A stretch of 64,000 nt of DNA, from positions 39,708 through 103,707 of the forward strand of contig CAZZCU010000006.1 in the NCBI GenBank assembly GCA_964652825.1, given 5' to 3'. The stretch comes from CAZZCU01 sp964652825. GTDB taxonomy: Bacteria > Bdellovibrionota_B > Oligoflexia > Oligoflexales > CAZZCU01. This document shows, in pieces, positions 1-9,270 of the stretch. The translations under genes and the position numbers were made by a program. Every line of letters starts with the position of its first letter. Position 1 is the stretch's first letter. The notes below the pieces were generated by a model. The model was not told where the DNA came from and did not search any database. It saw only the letters and a program-made list of their open reading frames with translations.

Positions 1-336
1 ATTTCCGAGGGATTGCTGATTATCGAGGACGATGCGCAGATTACTGCTGACATCGTTGCGGACGAAGCCGTAATTCAGGGCAGTGTTCATGGCAAACTCG
101 AAGCCAAAACTCGGATTGAAATGTGCGCTACTAGCCGTTTTAACGGGGATGTAACCACGCCGGTGCTGATCGTACAGGAAGGCGCGCGGTTCAATGGGCG
201 TTCGACGATGATGACCGCCGATGCGGCTGCTATCACGGACGAAGACGCGGAGCCAGTACATGAGAGTGAGCCAACCGTACAGCTGGGAGATTCCGTGGCG
301 GCACGGACCATGAGCGATTTTAGTCCGGCATCTTAA
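1..336 (+). CDS. bactofilin, 5'-truncated by window edge
   Basis: The reading frame is open from base 1, so the gene starts outside the window; the first in-window TTG (13) is not the start. The product has the bactofilin (DUF583, polymer-forming cytoskeletal) pattern: short hydrophobic beta strands with regularly spaced glycines (LLIIEDDAQITADI, IQGSVHGKLEA), the repeat that builds the right-handed beta-helix of this family. About 70 residues of core remain, followed by an acidic, low-complexity tail of about 40 residues. Bactofilins polymerise without nucleotide at the inner face of the membrane and position cell-wall or motility enzymes. A hairpin terminator follows the stop. Family call is by pattern recognition; the missing N-terminus prevents finer assignment. 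Confidence 0.8.
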   Translation: MSEGLLIIEDDAQITADIVADEAVIQGSVHGKLEAKTRIEMCATSRFNGDVTTPVLIVQEGARFNGRSTMMTADAAAITDEDAEPVHESEPTVQLGDSVAARTMSDFSPAS

Positions 337-370
337 GCTTTTGACAGTTGTAGAGCATCTGTTTATGAAT

Positions 371-400
371 AAAGGGGCTGTTTAAGCCCCTTTTCTTTTC
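371..400 (+). terminator. rho-independent terminator after bactofilin
   Basis: A perfect 9-bp stem (AAGGGGCTT-type: AAAGGGGCT / AGCCCCTTTT around a short loop) is followed by TTTTCTTTTC. It lies 35 bases after the bactofilin stop and just before the ribosome binding site of the next gene, so the lipoprotein gene at 420 should have its own promoter or depend on read-through. Confidence 0.8.
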
Positions 401-419
401 CGATTGCCTGAGGGTGTAT

Positions 420-776
420 ATGTTGAAGGCTCTATGCAATGTGATCGTACTAGTCTCCTTGTTGGTCGCAGCCGGTTGTACACAAGAAATTCAGAATAGA
501 ATCTCCCGCTCCATTCAAAATTGGACTGGTACCAATGGTGTGCTGGATATTTTTAGCGAAGGTAAATTGATGTACCGCTTTATCAAGATCGATAAAATGA
601 GCACGGCTTCGGAAACCGGTGGGGGCCGTGCCGGTGAGTCGCGTGCCTATCGGTTCGGTTATGGCATTATGGATAAGAATTTTAATTATGTTCAGGATGA
701 GGGCGAGAAGAAAGTTTATTTTGAGGTCAGCGATTATTCCACGAGTTATGTATTTTACGAGAACCCGAACGACTGA
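420..776 (+). CDS. putative small lipoprotein, unknown function
   Basis: A 118-residue protein with a hydrophobic N-terminal segment ending in LVAAGC, an acceptable but not ideal lipobox (Ala at -3), so probably lipidated. The ATG at 420 is preferred over the in-frame GTG at 414 because AGGG at 411-414 gives normal spacing to it. After the signal, the protein is soluble and mixed alpha/beta, with a YRFGYGIMDKNFNYVQDEGEKK stretch; I recognise no family. It is followed after 14 bases by another exported protein gene (791) on the same strand, so the two are likely co-transcribed. Function not predicted. Confidence 0.6.
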   Translation: MLKALCNVIVLVSLLVAAGCTQEIQNRISRSIQNWTGTNGVLDIFSEGKLMYRFIKIDKMSTASETGGGRAGESRAYRFGYGIMDKNFNYVQDEGEKKVYFEVSDYSTSYVFYENPND

Positions 777-790
777 TCTGGGAGCATGTG

Positions 791-1651
791 ATGAAAACAT
801 TGTGGTTGTGGTTACTGGTATTTGTGACAAATTGCGCTTCGTTGGGCTCTGATGATAAGAAGCTGCAGAATGATTTTAAAATTACCGATTCTTCGCACGA
901 AGAAAAACCGCAGGTGATTGCTCGCAGCCACAGCGGTGTTGCCGATTATAGTCTCAATAAGCAAGCTTACAAAGCCGAGTGGCGGGTGTGTGCGGTCGAT
1001 GGCGCGAAGAGCACGGTTTTGGTGGTTGATCGTGACCAGACTGCGACGGATGCCGCGGCCTTTTGCAAAAATTGGTTGGCGCAGACGTTTTTAACAGCGA
1101 ATTATGCGGTTATCAGCGTGAATCCACCTGGAGTGGGCCGCTCAACCGGCAAAGATGATTTCTCGGGGCCGCTGGCGCAGGCAGGCATCCTTGCCGGTGT
1201 AAGTGGCGCGAAAGCTACTGTTAAAGGACTGCCATCCCTTACCGGGGCGTGGGCATATGCAGGCGGCGTACCGGCGGCGGCGTTTGCCGCGAAAAAACTC
1301 AACACGTTGCGCTGGGCTGTGTTCGGTGGTGGGATCTACGATGCGGAAGTTACGGTTAATACCACGCAGGATAAAGCTTTGAAGTCGACCATGTCGTCCG
1401 TTATTCTTGGCGACGAAGGCTACGAATCGCGATCGATTGCCTGGGATCATGGTGGTTTGCCTAAAAAAATTATTTTGTATCACGGCAAAAATGATCAAGC
1501 CGTTTATCCGGCGCAAGCAGAATCATTTCGCGATTCTTTGGCGACCGCGGAATACGATGTTTCGCTGCAGGTTATCAATGGTGTCAATCACGTGATTCCA
1601 CCGACTCATCATCGGCAGATTCTAGAAGTTGTTCTAAAATCCTTGCAATAA
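791..1651 (+). CDS. alpha/beta-hydrolase-fold lipoprotein, nucleophile apparently lost
   Basis: The 286-residue protein starts with a hydrophobic segment ending in FVTNC, so export and possibly lipidation are likely; ATG 791 is chosen over GTG 788 because GGAG (781-784) precedes it at good spacing. The body looks like a serine-hydrolase fold: NPPGVGRSTG after strand 3, YHGKNDQAV carrying the acid and NHVIPPTHH carrying the usual catalytic histidine. At the expected nucleophile elbow (GxSxG) the sequence reads AYAGGV, with Ala where Ser, Cys or Asp should be. The protein may therefore bind rather than hydrolyse, or use another residue. Substrate unknown. The fold call is moderate; the missing nucleophile is read directly but depends on my alignment by eye. 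Confidence 0.6.
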   Translation: MKTLWLWLLVFVTNCASLGSDDKKLQNDFKITDSSHEEKPQVIARSHSGVADYSLNKQAYKAEWRVCAVDGAKSTVLVVDRDQTATDAAAFCKNWLAQTFLTANYAVISVNPPGVGRSTGKDDFSGPLAQAGILAGVSGAKATVKGLPSLTGAWAYAGGVPAAAFAAKKLNTLRWAVFGGGIYDAEVTVNTTQDKALKSTMSSVILGDEGYESRSIAWDHGGLPKKIILYHGKNDQAVYPAQAESFRDSLATAEYDVSLQVINGVNHVIPPTHHRQILEVVLKSLQ

Positions 1652-1670
1652 ACCGACTGTGGGTTGTTTG

Positions 1671-2759
1671 CTATTTGACACCCACATTTTCCGGTAAAGA
1701 AGCGACATAGACGGTATTGGTCGGATAAGCCATGCCGATGTCGCGTTCGGCGAAAGTGCGTCGGATTTTGAAATTAATGGCCTGCTGAGTATCCATGAAT
1801 TCGTTATAGATCGCGGTATCCACGTAATATACGGCTTCAAAATTGAGTGATGAAGCGCCGAAGGCAACAAAGTGAGCGCGGTCAAATCGCGTTTTCGGCA
1901 TCGATGTGACGATTTCCTTGATCAGGGTAGGGATGGTTTCCAGTGTGTCGGCGGGCGTCTCATAAGTCACACCTAATTGAAGGGTGGCGCGACGACTTTG
2001 AATCTGCTGGTAATTCTGAATACGCGATTTGGTGAGATCAGAGTTGGCGAAGATCAACAGCTCGCCGCTGATACTGCGGATGCGGGTGGTTTTCAATCCG
2101 ATACGCTCCACTGTACCGCGTAAGCCGTCGACCACGACAAAATCACCAATTTCAAACGGCTTGTCCAAACTTATCGTGAATGAGCTGAAGGTATCACCCA
2201 GAATCGCTTGGGCGGCAAGCGCCACGGCGATACCGCCGATGCCAAGACCGGTAATCAGCGTCGAAACATTGATGCCGACATTACTGAGCAGAAACAAGCC
2301 GCCACCGATCCAGATGATGGCTTTACCGATTGTGGTCAGATTCTGGCGCGCGCTCTGCGCCGCCAGATCGCTGCGGCTGCGGCCGATCTGTAGGTGAGCG
2401 ACAAAGTGATCCACGCAAAACGACAGTAGTGTGATGATTTGCAGGACGACGACGATCGTCGTCACGGTCTGCAGTCCGCGCTCGATTTTGGAATGCATGT
2501 CCAGTGATTGCGTGGCGATATAAAATGCCACCACCGGAAACACAGTGAAGTGCACACGATCAAACAGATGGATGAAAAAACCTAAATCAGTACCGCGAAT
2601 AGTGCGATCAAAGCGCTGGAACTCATAAATGAGGAGTTTTTTGATAACCGGCAAAGCCACCCAGACGGCGCAGAAAATGACGGTGGCCATTAAATACTGG
2701 TGCACGCTGTTGCCCGCGTACTCACTTGCCAGCCAATCTAGTATTTCCTGATTCATCAT
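1671..2759 (-). CDS. MscS-family mechanosensitive channel
   Basis: A 362-residue membrane protein with about four N-terminal hydrophobic segments (residues ~20-40, 60-85, 95-115, 150-185) followed by the MscS beta domain: GGIAVALAAQAILGDTFSSF forms the pore-lining helix/loop, then FEIGDFVVVDGLRGTVERIG and the NSDL element. The C-terminal alpha/beta domain is present. Such channels open under hypo-osmotic membrane tension and release solutes. Two adjacent ATGs (2759, 2756) both follow GGAGG; 2756 has the better spacing, so the start may be one codon downstream. Convergent with the hydrolase-like gene. Small-conductance subfamily not resolved. Confidence 0.88.
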   Translation of the reverse strand: MMNQEILDWLASEYAGNSVHQYLMATVIFCAVWVALPVIKKLLIYEFQRFDRTIRGTDLGFFIHLFDRVHFTVFPVVAFYIATQSLDMHSKIERGLQTVTTIVVVLQIITLLSFCVDHFVAHLQIGRSRSDLAAQSARQNLTTIGKAIIWIGGGLFLLSNVGINVSTLITGLGIGGIAVALAAQAILGDTFSSFTISLDKPFEIGDFVVVDGLRGTVERIGLKTTRIRSISGELLIFANSDLTKSRIQNYQQIQSRRATLQLGVTYETPADTLETIPTLIKEIVTSMPKTRFDRAHFVAFGASSLNFEAVYYVDTAIYNEFMDTQQAINFKIRRTFAERDIGMAYPTNTVYVASLPENVGVK

Positions 2760-2974
2760 GCCTCCAGCGTTTCAAGGTTGGAATTTTAGATGAAGGCGAC
2801 ATAAATCCCAAGACATTTAAGTGTGTCGGGGAAATTGAATCAGCGGGTGTTTTTCTCGTGTCGAAGCGCGCGATAGTAGGTAAACTTTGCCGACTTTTTA
2901 TCAGAGCTTTAGCTCCGGTAAAATAAACAATGGGTTTATCTATTTTTTGTCAAAAGGCTCATGAAGGAAAAAAT

Positions 2975-4234
2975 ATGGCAGTGGATGTGCTGGTTCCGGC
3001 GGTAGGCGAGTCGGTCACAGAGGGCATGGTCTATAAGTGGCATAAAGCCGATGGTGACTACGTGCAAATGGACGAGGTCATCGTCGAGTTAGAAACGGAT
3101 AAAGCGACGGTGGAAATCGTCTCGCAAGCGTCCGGTACCATTCAGTTAAAACGCAAGCAAGGCGATACGGTGCAGGTAGGTAGCGTGCTCGCCGTGATCG
3201 ATACTAACGCCGCCAAGCCGGCTGGTGCGAACGGTGCGGCAGCTCCAGCGAAACCCGCGCCGGCGCCGAAAGCAGCGGCACCGGCTGCGACCTCCAGCGC
3301 ACCAGCATCGTCAGTTGCGACCAATGGCACACATCTCAGTCCTGCCGTGCAACGCATGGTCAGCGAGCAAAACCTTGATCCCGCTCAGATCAGCGGCACC
3401 GGTCGCGGCGGTCGTCTGACCAAGGCGGATGTGGTTAACTTCACTGACAATAAGGGCGGTGCAGCGCCAACCTCTGCTCCCGCTGCCAAATCGACACCGA
3501 CTCCGGCTGGTGCCAAGGCTCCGGCAAGTGGTGCTCGCACCGAACGCCGTGAACCGATGAGTATGCTAAGGCGGCGTGTTGCCGAACGCCTCGTGCACGC
3601 GCAACATACTGCGGCGATTTTGACAACTTTCAACGAAATCGACATGACCAACGTCATGGCGTTGCGCTCCAAGTACAAAGATAATTTCAAAGAAAAATAC
3701 GGCATCGGTCTGGGTTTTATGAGTTTCTTTGTTAAAGCTGCCGTCGAAGCATTGCAGACTTATCCTGCGATCAACGGCTGGGTCGAGGGCACGGATATTG
3801 TTTACCATGATTATTGTGATATCGGTGTTGCCGTGTCGTCCGATCGCGGTCTGGTGGTGCCGGTGGTGCGTGACTGCCAAGCGATGAATATCGCGCAACT
3901 GGAGCAGGCCATCGCCACGTACGCAACCAAAGCGCGCGATGGCAAGATTGCCATTGATGATCTCAGCGGTGGTACGTTCACGGTTTCTAATGGCGGTGTA
4001 TTTGGTTCGTTGCTGTCGACACCGATTTTAAATCCACCGCAAAGCGGTATTCTCGGCATGCACAAGATCGAGCAGCGCCCGGTGGTCATCGACGGTCAAG
4101 TCGTGGCACGACCCATGATGTACGTGGCACTCAGCTACGATCACCGCATTGTCGATGGCAAGGAAGCCGTCAGCTTTTTAGTGAAGATTAAAGAATGTAT
4201 TGAGGATCCTGCGCGCTTGTTGTTGGGAGTTTGA
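2975..4234 (+). CDS. sucB: dihydrolipoyl succinyltransferase, E2 of 2-oxoglutarate dehydrogenase
   Basis: 419 residues when started at ATG 2975, which has AAGGA at 2964-2968 and begins with MAVDVLVPAVGES, the normal E2 start; the upstream in-frame ATG at 2930 adds an unrelated leader. Domains in order: lipoyl domain with the lipoylated Lys43 in ETDKATVE; an Ala/Pro linker; E1/E3-binding domain (LSPAVQRM...GRGGRLTKADV, ~112-150); a second Ala/Pro linker; catalytic acyltransferase domain ending in SYDHRIVDG, where His390 and Asp394 are catalytic. The succinyl rather than acetyl specificity is inferred from the adjacent sucA. First gene of a sucB-lpd-sucA run, with a 215-base upstream gap for its promoter. 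Confidence 0.95.
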   Translation: MAVDVLVPAVGESVTEGMVYKWHKADGDYVQMDEVIVELETDKATVEIVSQASGTIQLKRKQGDTVQVGSVLAVIDTNAAKPAGANGAAAPAKPAPAPKAAAPAATSSAPASSVATNGTHLSPAVQRMVSEQNLDPAQISGTGRGGRLTKADVVNFTDNKGGAAPTSAPAAKSTPTPAGAKAPASGARTERREPMSMLRRRVAERLVHAQHTAAILTTFNEIDMTNVMALRSKYKDNFKEKYGIGLGFMSFFVKAAVEALQTYPAINGWVEGTDIVYHDYCDIGVAVSSDRGLVVPVVRDCQAMNIAQLEQAIATYATKARDGKIAIDDLSGGTFTVSNGGVFGSLLSTPILNPPQSGILGMHKIEQRPVVIDGQVVARPMMYVALSYDHRIVDGKEAVSFLVKIKECIEDPARLLLGV

Positions 4235-4237
4235 TTC

Positions 4238-5638
4238 ATGGCGGAACAGTTTGATGTGGTGGTGATTGGTGGTGGTCCCGGTGGTTATGTGGCGGCGATT
4301 CGCGCGGCGCAGCTGGGATTAAAGACGGCTTGTGTCGAGGCGCGTGGCACGCTTGGCGGCACCTGCTTGAATGTTGGATGTATTCCGAGCAAAGCACTGC
4401 TCGAATCCAGCGAAATGTACGACAAGGTCAAGAATCATGGCGGCAGCTTTGGCGTGAAAGTCGACAAGGTGGTTGCGGACGTGACGGCCATGTTGGAGCG
4501 CAAAGATAAAATCGTTAAGGGTTTGTGTCAGGGCATCGAAGGGCTCTTCAAAAAGAATAAGATCACCTATCTCAAGGGTCACGGCAGTTTTAAGTCGGCT
4601 ACCGAAATTGAAGTCAAGGATGCGGCTGGCAAGGTCAGCGTGATCCAGACGAAAAATACCATTATCGCCACCGGCAGCGAAGCGGTGGAACTCGGTATTG
4701 CGCCGTTTGACGGCAAAAAAATTGTCAGCTCGACGGAGTCGTTGGATTTTAAAGATGCGCCAAAACATTTGGTCGTCATCGGCGGTGGCTATATCGGTCT
4801 GGAAATGGGCAGTGTGTGGGGTCGTCTGGGCGCCAAGGTCACAGTTGTCGAGGCGCAGGCCAATATTCTTCCGGCCATGGATGTGCAGGTGGCAACCGCC
4901 ATGCATAAAATTCTGACCAAGCAGGGTTTTGAAATTCATACCAACACCAAGCTGGTCAAAGTTGATACGTCGGGTAAGGATGTCACGGTGATCTGCGATC
5001 AAGGTGGCAAGGAAGTGACGTTTAAATGCGATAAGGTTTTAGTGGCGGTCGGCAGACGCGCTTATACCAAGGGTTTGGGGCTGGAAGCCATCGGCATCAA
5101 AGCGGGGGTTGGTGGCAAGATCACCATCGATAAACACTTTCGTACCAATGTCGCTAATGTCTATGCCGTCGGTGATGTCGTCGATGGTCCCATGCTGGCG
5201 CATAAGGCCGAAGAGGAGGGTGTTGCCTGCGCGGAAATCATTGCTGGCAAGCCCGGACACGTGAGTTATGAGGCGATTCCCGGCATTTGTTATACCTGGC
5301 CGGAAGTTGCCAGTGTTGGTCTTAGCGAAGAGGCTTGCAAAGCTCAGGGGCTGGCGTATCGTGTGGGGCAGTTTCCTTTTATTGCCAATGCCCGCGCGCG
5401 TTGCCTGGGCGATACCGATGGTTTCGTGAAAGTCATTGCGGATGAACGCACTGATCGTTTGCTTGGAATTCATATTGTCGGTCCGCGTGCTTCCGATATG
5501 ATTGCCGAAGCGGTGATCGCGTTTGAGTTTGGTGGAAGTGCCGAGGATTTGGCGCGCTCGATGCACGGGCACCCGACGCTTTCGGAAGTTATGCGCGAAG
5601 CTTGTTTGGCCGTGGACAAACGTGCAAGGCAGATATAG
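4238..5638 (+). CDS. lpdA: dihydrolipoyl dehydrogenase, E3
   Basis: 466-residue flavoprotein disulfide reductase that reoxidises dihydrolipoamide on E2 and reduces NAD+. Visible: FAD-binding GGGPGG near residue 11; redox disulfide in GGTCLNVGCIPSKALL (Cys43, Cys48); NAD-binding GGGYIGLEMG in the middle; FAD motif VYAVGDVVDGPMLAHKAEEEG; and the C-terminal interface MHGHPTLSE, whose His and Glu act as acid/base in the partner subunit. Length is standard. It starts three bases after the sucB stop, so it is translated from the same message; it may also serve other lipoyl complexes, none of which is seen in the window. Confidence 0.96.
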   Translation: MAEQFDVVVIGGGPGGYVAAIRAAQLGLKTACVEARGTLGGTCLNVGCIPSKALLESSEMYDKVKNHGGSFGVKVDKVVADVTAMLERKDKIVKGLCQGIEGLFKKNKITYLKGHGSFKSATEIEVKDAAGKVSVIQTKNTIIATGSEAVELGIAPFDGKKIVSSTESLDFKDAPKHLVVIGGGYIGLEMGSVWGRLGAKVTVVEAQANILPAMDVQVATAMHKILTKQGFEIHTNTKLVKVDTSGKDVTVICDQGGKEVTFKCDKVLVAVGRRAYTKGLGLEAIGIKAGVGGKITIDKHFRTNVANVYAVGDVVDGPMLAHKAEEEGVACAEIIAGKPGHVSYEAIPGICYTWPEVASVGLSEEACKAQGLAYRVGQFPFIANARARCLGDTDGFVKVIADERTDRLLGIHIVGPRASDMIAEAVIAFEFGGSAEDLARSMHGHPTLSEVMREACLAVDKRARQI

Positions 5639-5658
5639 ATCGCTACGAAGGATGGAAC

Positions 5659-8445
5659 ATGAGCAGCAACGAACGCTTCAGTTTTGCCCAGATCGGTAAC
5701 ATCGCTTTCATGGAGGAGCTGTTTCGCAAGTTTCGCGACAACCCCGACTCCGTTGATGCTGATTGGCGCCGTTTCTTTGAAGGCGTTGAATTTGGCACCA
5801 GTGGCGGCCTAGGCGGCGCCGTTGAAGCCGAAGATGCGCGTGCCGAAGCCAAGGTCGAAGCGTTTATCAATTTATATCGTCGTTTGGGACATTTGAGCGC
5901 CTATCTTTCGCCCATCGATCCCAAGCCGGAATTGGCGAACGATTTGTTGCCGGAGTCACACGGGCTAAAAGACGTTGATTCCAATCGCAAGTTTCACCCG
6001 TCGAATCTGCCTTCCAGAGAGCCGATGACGTTCGGCGATATTCATCGCTTGCTGCTGGATACATATTGTGGGCGTATTGGCGCGGATTTTCGCGAAATCA
6101 ACGATATCGAGCAGGTGGTCTGGCTTCAGGCGCAGATGGAAGGCTGTCGTAACAAGCCGGAATTTTCCGCGCAACAAAAACGACAGATTTTTGATTTGCT
6201 TACAATGACCGAAGGTTTCGAGCGTTTTCTTCAGGATCGTTATCTGGGACAAAAACGCTTTTCGCTTGAAGGCAACGATGCATTGATCCCGCTCCTGCAC
6301 TTCATGGCCGATCATGGTGTCAGTCTGGGTGCCGAGGAATTTAATATCGGGATGGCACATCGCGGTCGCCTGAATGTGTTAGCGAATTTCATGAACAAAA
6401 GCCCGGAGATGTTGCTCAAGGATTTTGAAGGTGCTGAGTTCAATCCCTTCGATATCGATGGGGACGTTAAGTATCACAAGGGTTTTGCCAGCGAAGTAAA
6501 AACCCTTGCCGAACGCAAATTGCGTTTGCTGCTTTTGCCGAACCCAAGTCACCTGGAAATTGTGAATCCGGTGGTCGAGGGTTTTGCACGAGCACGGCAA
6601 TATCAAGTGAATGACAAGCAGCGCCAAAAAATCGTGCCGTTGTTGATCCACGGTGACGCGGCGTTTATCGCGCAAGGCAGTGTTGCCGAGACTTTGAATC
6701 TGGCGCAGCTTGATGCGTATACGACCGGCGGCACGGTGCATGTCATTATCAATAATCAAATCGGTTTTACCGCTGATCCGTCCGAGGGGCGTTCTTGTCC
6801 CTATGCTTCGGAGATTGCCAAAGTCATCCGCGCACCGGTGTTACACGTAAATGCGGATGATGTGGAGGCGTGTGTTTGGACCGCGCAGTTGGCGATGGCA
6901 TATCGCCAGAAATTTGGTCGCGACGTTGTTATTGATCTTATCGGTTATCGTCGGCATGGCCACAACGAAACGGATGAGCCGGGTTTTACGCAGCCGCTGA
7001 TGTACAAAGTTATCAAACAACATCCCACGGTGCTGGCTCAGTACACTGAGCAGTTGACGCAGGATGGTGTGTTGACCAAGGACGACGCCGAGAGTGCGAT
7101 GAAAAACTGGCGCGCGCGGTTGCAGAAAGCGATGGAAACCGTACGCTCGGGCGTGGCGGTCGCGGATTTCGTTACGCCGAAAGCTTTTGAGGCGATCTTT
7201 AAGCATGACAAGGTCACACAGGAAATCTTTGATAAGCCAGCGGACACGGGTGTGTCGGCGGCGAAGTTGCGTGCTCTTGGCAACAAAGCCTGCACGTTGC
7301 CGAGTAGTGTTCACCCGCATCCTAAGATCGCCAAGCTGCTCGACTCACGTCTGGCGATGCTCGAAGGTGATGGCGCGGTGGATTGGGGAATGGCGGAAAT
7401 TTTATGCTATGCCAGTCTTGCTACCGAGGGGCACCATATTCGTCTCTCCGGACAGGATTGCCGTCGCGGTACCTTTAGTCATCGTCACGCCGTGCTAGTT
7501 GATTACGAGACCGGCAAACCCTATCAGCCGTTAAATAATCTCGATAAAAAACAAGCTTATGTCGATGTCATCAACAGTCCGTTGTCGGAGCTGGCGGTGA
7601 TGGGGTTTGATTTCGGTTATTCTGTTGCCGAACCCAATGCGTTGGTGATGTGGGAGGCGCAGTTTGGCGACTTCGTCAATGGTGCGCAAATCGTTGTTGA
7701 TCAATTCTTGGTGGCTTCAGAAGCCAAGTGGAAGCAGGTTAGCGGTTTGACGCTCTTGTTGCCGCATGGCTACGAGGGTCAGGGGCCCGAGCATTCCTCG
7801 GCGCGACCTGAGCGCTTCCTGCAACTGTGCGGTAATTTGAATATCCAGGTGGCGATTCCGACAACACCGGCACAGATGTTTCATTTGCTGCGTCGTCAGT
7901 TAAAACGAAGTTTCCGCAAACCCTTGATCATCATGACTCCCAAGAGTCTCTTGCGGCATCCCAAAGTGATTTCGACTTTAAAAGACTTTGGCGATGTGGG
8001 CTTCCAGGAAGTCATCGACGATGCGACGATTGCTAAACCCAAACTCGCGGAGACCGTGGTGTTATGTACGGGTAAGCTGTATTACGAATTGATCGAGGCG
8101 CGTTTAAGCGCCGAGAACGATACGTTGCCGATTGTACGTCTGGAGCAATTGTATCCGTTCCCCGAAGAAAAACTGAAAGCCGTGCTGGCGCGCTATGCGA
8201 ATGCCAAGAACTTAGTCTGGACTCAGGAAGAACCAGTTAACATGGGCGCTTGGAGTTTTGTGCGGCCACGACTGGAGGAGTTGGTGGGCAAGCAAATGAA
8301 GATTCGCTACAGCGGTCGCAAAGGTGCGGGCACCACAGCCGAAGGCTCTTTGAAACAGCATGTCAAAGAGCAGACGCGGATTATTCAGGATGCACTTGGC
8401 TTGACCAGCTCGATTTCCAAAAATTCGGACGCCGTGGCGAAGTAG
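5659..8445 (+). CDS. sucA: 2-oxoglutarate dehydrogenase E1 (thiamine diphosphate)
   Basis: 928 residues from ATG 5659 (AAGGA at 5648-5652; the in-frame start at 5602 lies inside lpd and adds a non-homologous leader). N-terminal segment FMEELFRKFRDNPDSVDADWRRFFEG is the E2-docking region of OGDH E1. HRGRLNVLANF, the GDAAFIAQGSV stretch and IGFTADPSEGRSCPY with the following DD..NN-type thiamine diphosphate region and the C-terminal transketolase-like half (GHHIRLSGQDCRRGTFSHRH) are all present. Decarboxylates 2-oxoglutarate and succinylates E2, feeding the TCA cycle. Gene order here is E2-E3-E1 rather than the common E1-E2-E3. Confidence 0.96.
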   Translation: MSSNERFSFAQIGNIAFMEELFRKFRDNPDSVDADWRRFFEGVEFGTSGGLGGAVEAEDARAEAKVEAFINLYRRLGHLSAYLSPIDPKPELANDLLPESHGLKDVDSNRKFHPSNLPSREPMTFGDIHRLLLDTYCGRIGADFREINDIEQVVWLQAQMEGCRNKPEFSAQQKRQIFDLLTMTEGFERFLQDRYLGQKRFSLEGNDALIPLLHFMADHGVSLGAEEFNIGMAHRGRLNVLANFMNKSPEMLLKDFEGAEFNPFDIDGDVKYHKGFASEVKTLAERKLRLLLLPNPSHLEIVNPVVEGFARARQYQVNDKQRQKIVPLLIHGDAAFIAQGSVAETLNLAQLDAYTTGGTVHVIINNQIGFTADPSEGRSCPYASEIAKVIRAPVLHVNADDVEACVWTAQLAMAYRQKFGRDVVIDLIGYRRHGHNETDEPGFTQPLMYKVIKQHPTVLAQYTEQLTQDGVLTKDDAESAMKNWRARLQKAMETVRSGVAVADFVTPKAFEAIFKHDKVTQEIFDKPADTGVSAAKLRALGNKACTLPSSVHPHPKIAKLLDSRLAMLEGDGAVDWGMAEILCYASLATEGHHIRLSGQDCRRGTFSHRHAVLVDYETGKPYQPLNNLDKKQAYVDVINSPLSELAVMGFDFGYSVAEPNALVMWEAQFGDFVNGAQIVVDQFLVASEAKWKQVSGLTLLLPHGYEGQGPEHSSARPERFLQLCGNLNIQVAIPTTPAQMFHLLRRQLKRSFRKPLIIMTPKSLLRHPKVISTLKDFGDVGFQEVIDDATIAKPKLAETVVLCTGKLYYELIEARLSAENDTLPIVRLEQLYPFPEEKLKAVLARYANAKNLVWTQEEPVNMGAWSFVRPRLEELVGKQMKIRYSGRKGAGTTAEGSLKQHVKEQTRIIQDALGLTSSISKNSDAVAK

Positions 8446-8461
8446 AGACGGAAGTTTGCCG

Positions 8462-9262
8462 GTGAGGTGGATTGTGCGGAAGTGTTTGTCGTATTTTTCT
8501 GGCGTTGGTGTTCTGGCTTTGCTGATTGTTGCTTGTGTTACCACACCGGTTACCGGTCGTAAGCAACTGCGCCTGTTACCTGAGTCACAAATGAATACCA
8601 TGGGCGTGCAGGCATACTCAGAAATGCTGTCCAAGGAAAAGCTCTCCACTGATAAACGTTTGAACGATATGGTTGCGCGTATTGGTAAGCAGATTGCGGC
8701 CGCCAGCGGCAAAAACTATGAGTGGGAGTTCAAACTTATCGATGATCCCAAGACCGTGAATGCATTTTGTCTTCCCGGCGGCAAGGTTGCTGTTTATACC
8801 GGCATCCTTCCGATCGCCAAGAACGAAGCGGGGTTGGCGGCAATCATGGGGCACGAAGTCGCTCACGCTGTGTTGCAACACGGTAATGAGCGCGTTAGTC
8901 AGGGCATACTTGCGCAGGCGGGTTTGACGATCGCAGCGGTTTCGCTGAAAGACTCGCGCTATCGCGATATTGTTGTTGGCGGCCTTGGTGTCGGCACCCA
9001 GTTTGGTGTCATGCTGCCATTTAGCCGCAAGCATGAAACCGAAGCTGATGTTGTTGGCGCCGAATACATGGCAAAAGCCGGTTATGATCCCAAAGAATCC
9101 GTCGAAATCTGGAAACGCATGGCACAGAACAGCGGCAAAGTTCCGGAAGTTTTATCAACCCACCCTGATCCGTTGCGACGCGCTAAAGAGTTGGAAAAGC
9201 TGCAACCAAAGTTGCAACAGATTTATGCCGCGAGTCATAAACAGCCCAACGAGAACTTCTAA
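8462..9262 (+). CDS. M48-family zinc metallopeptidase, lipoprotein
   Basis: About 266 residues. GTG 8462 is preferred over TTG 8456 because GGAAG at 8450-8454 is correctly spaced only from the GTG. A hydrophobic signal ends in LLIVAC, a fair lipobox, so the protein probably sits in the outer or inner membrane facing the periplasm. The zinc site is plain: GHEVAHAVLQHG (HExxH) and ETEADVVGAEYM (third ligand Glu). VTGRKQLRLLPESQMN is the typical N-terminal motif of the BepA/LoiP-type periplasmic M48 group, which degrades misassembled outer-membrane proteins. No TPR domain follows, so it is of the short LoiP/YcaL-like type. It follows sucA by 16 bases and ends convergent with ggt. Confidence 0.88.
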   Translation: MRWIVRKCLSYFSGVGVLALLIVACVTTPVTGRKQLRLLPESQMNTMGVQAYSEMLSKEKLSTDKRLNDMVARIGKQIAAASGKNYEWEFKLIDDPKTVNAFCLPGGKVAVYTGILPIAKNEAGLAAIMGHEVAHAVLQHGNERVSQGILAQAGLTIAAVSLKDSRYRDIVVGGLGVGTQFGVMLPFSRKHETEADVVGAEYMAKAGYDPKESVEIWKRMAQNSGKVPEVLSTHPDPLRRAKELEKLQPKLQQIYAASHKQPNENF

Positions 9263-9270
9263 TATTGGGA

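Noticed and set aside
4319..5002. 227-codon open frame antisense to lpd
   Set aside because: Lies wholly within the well-supported lpd gene; composition-driven shadow with no domain.
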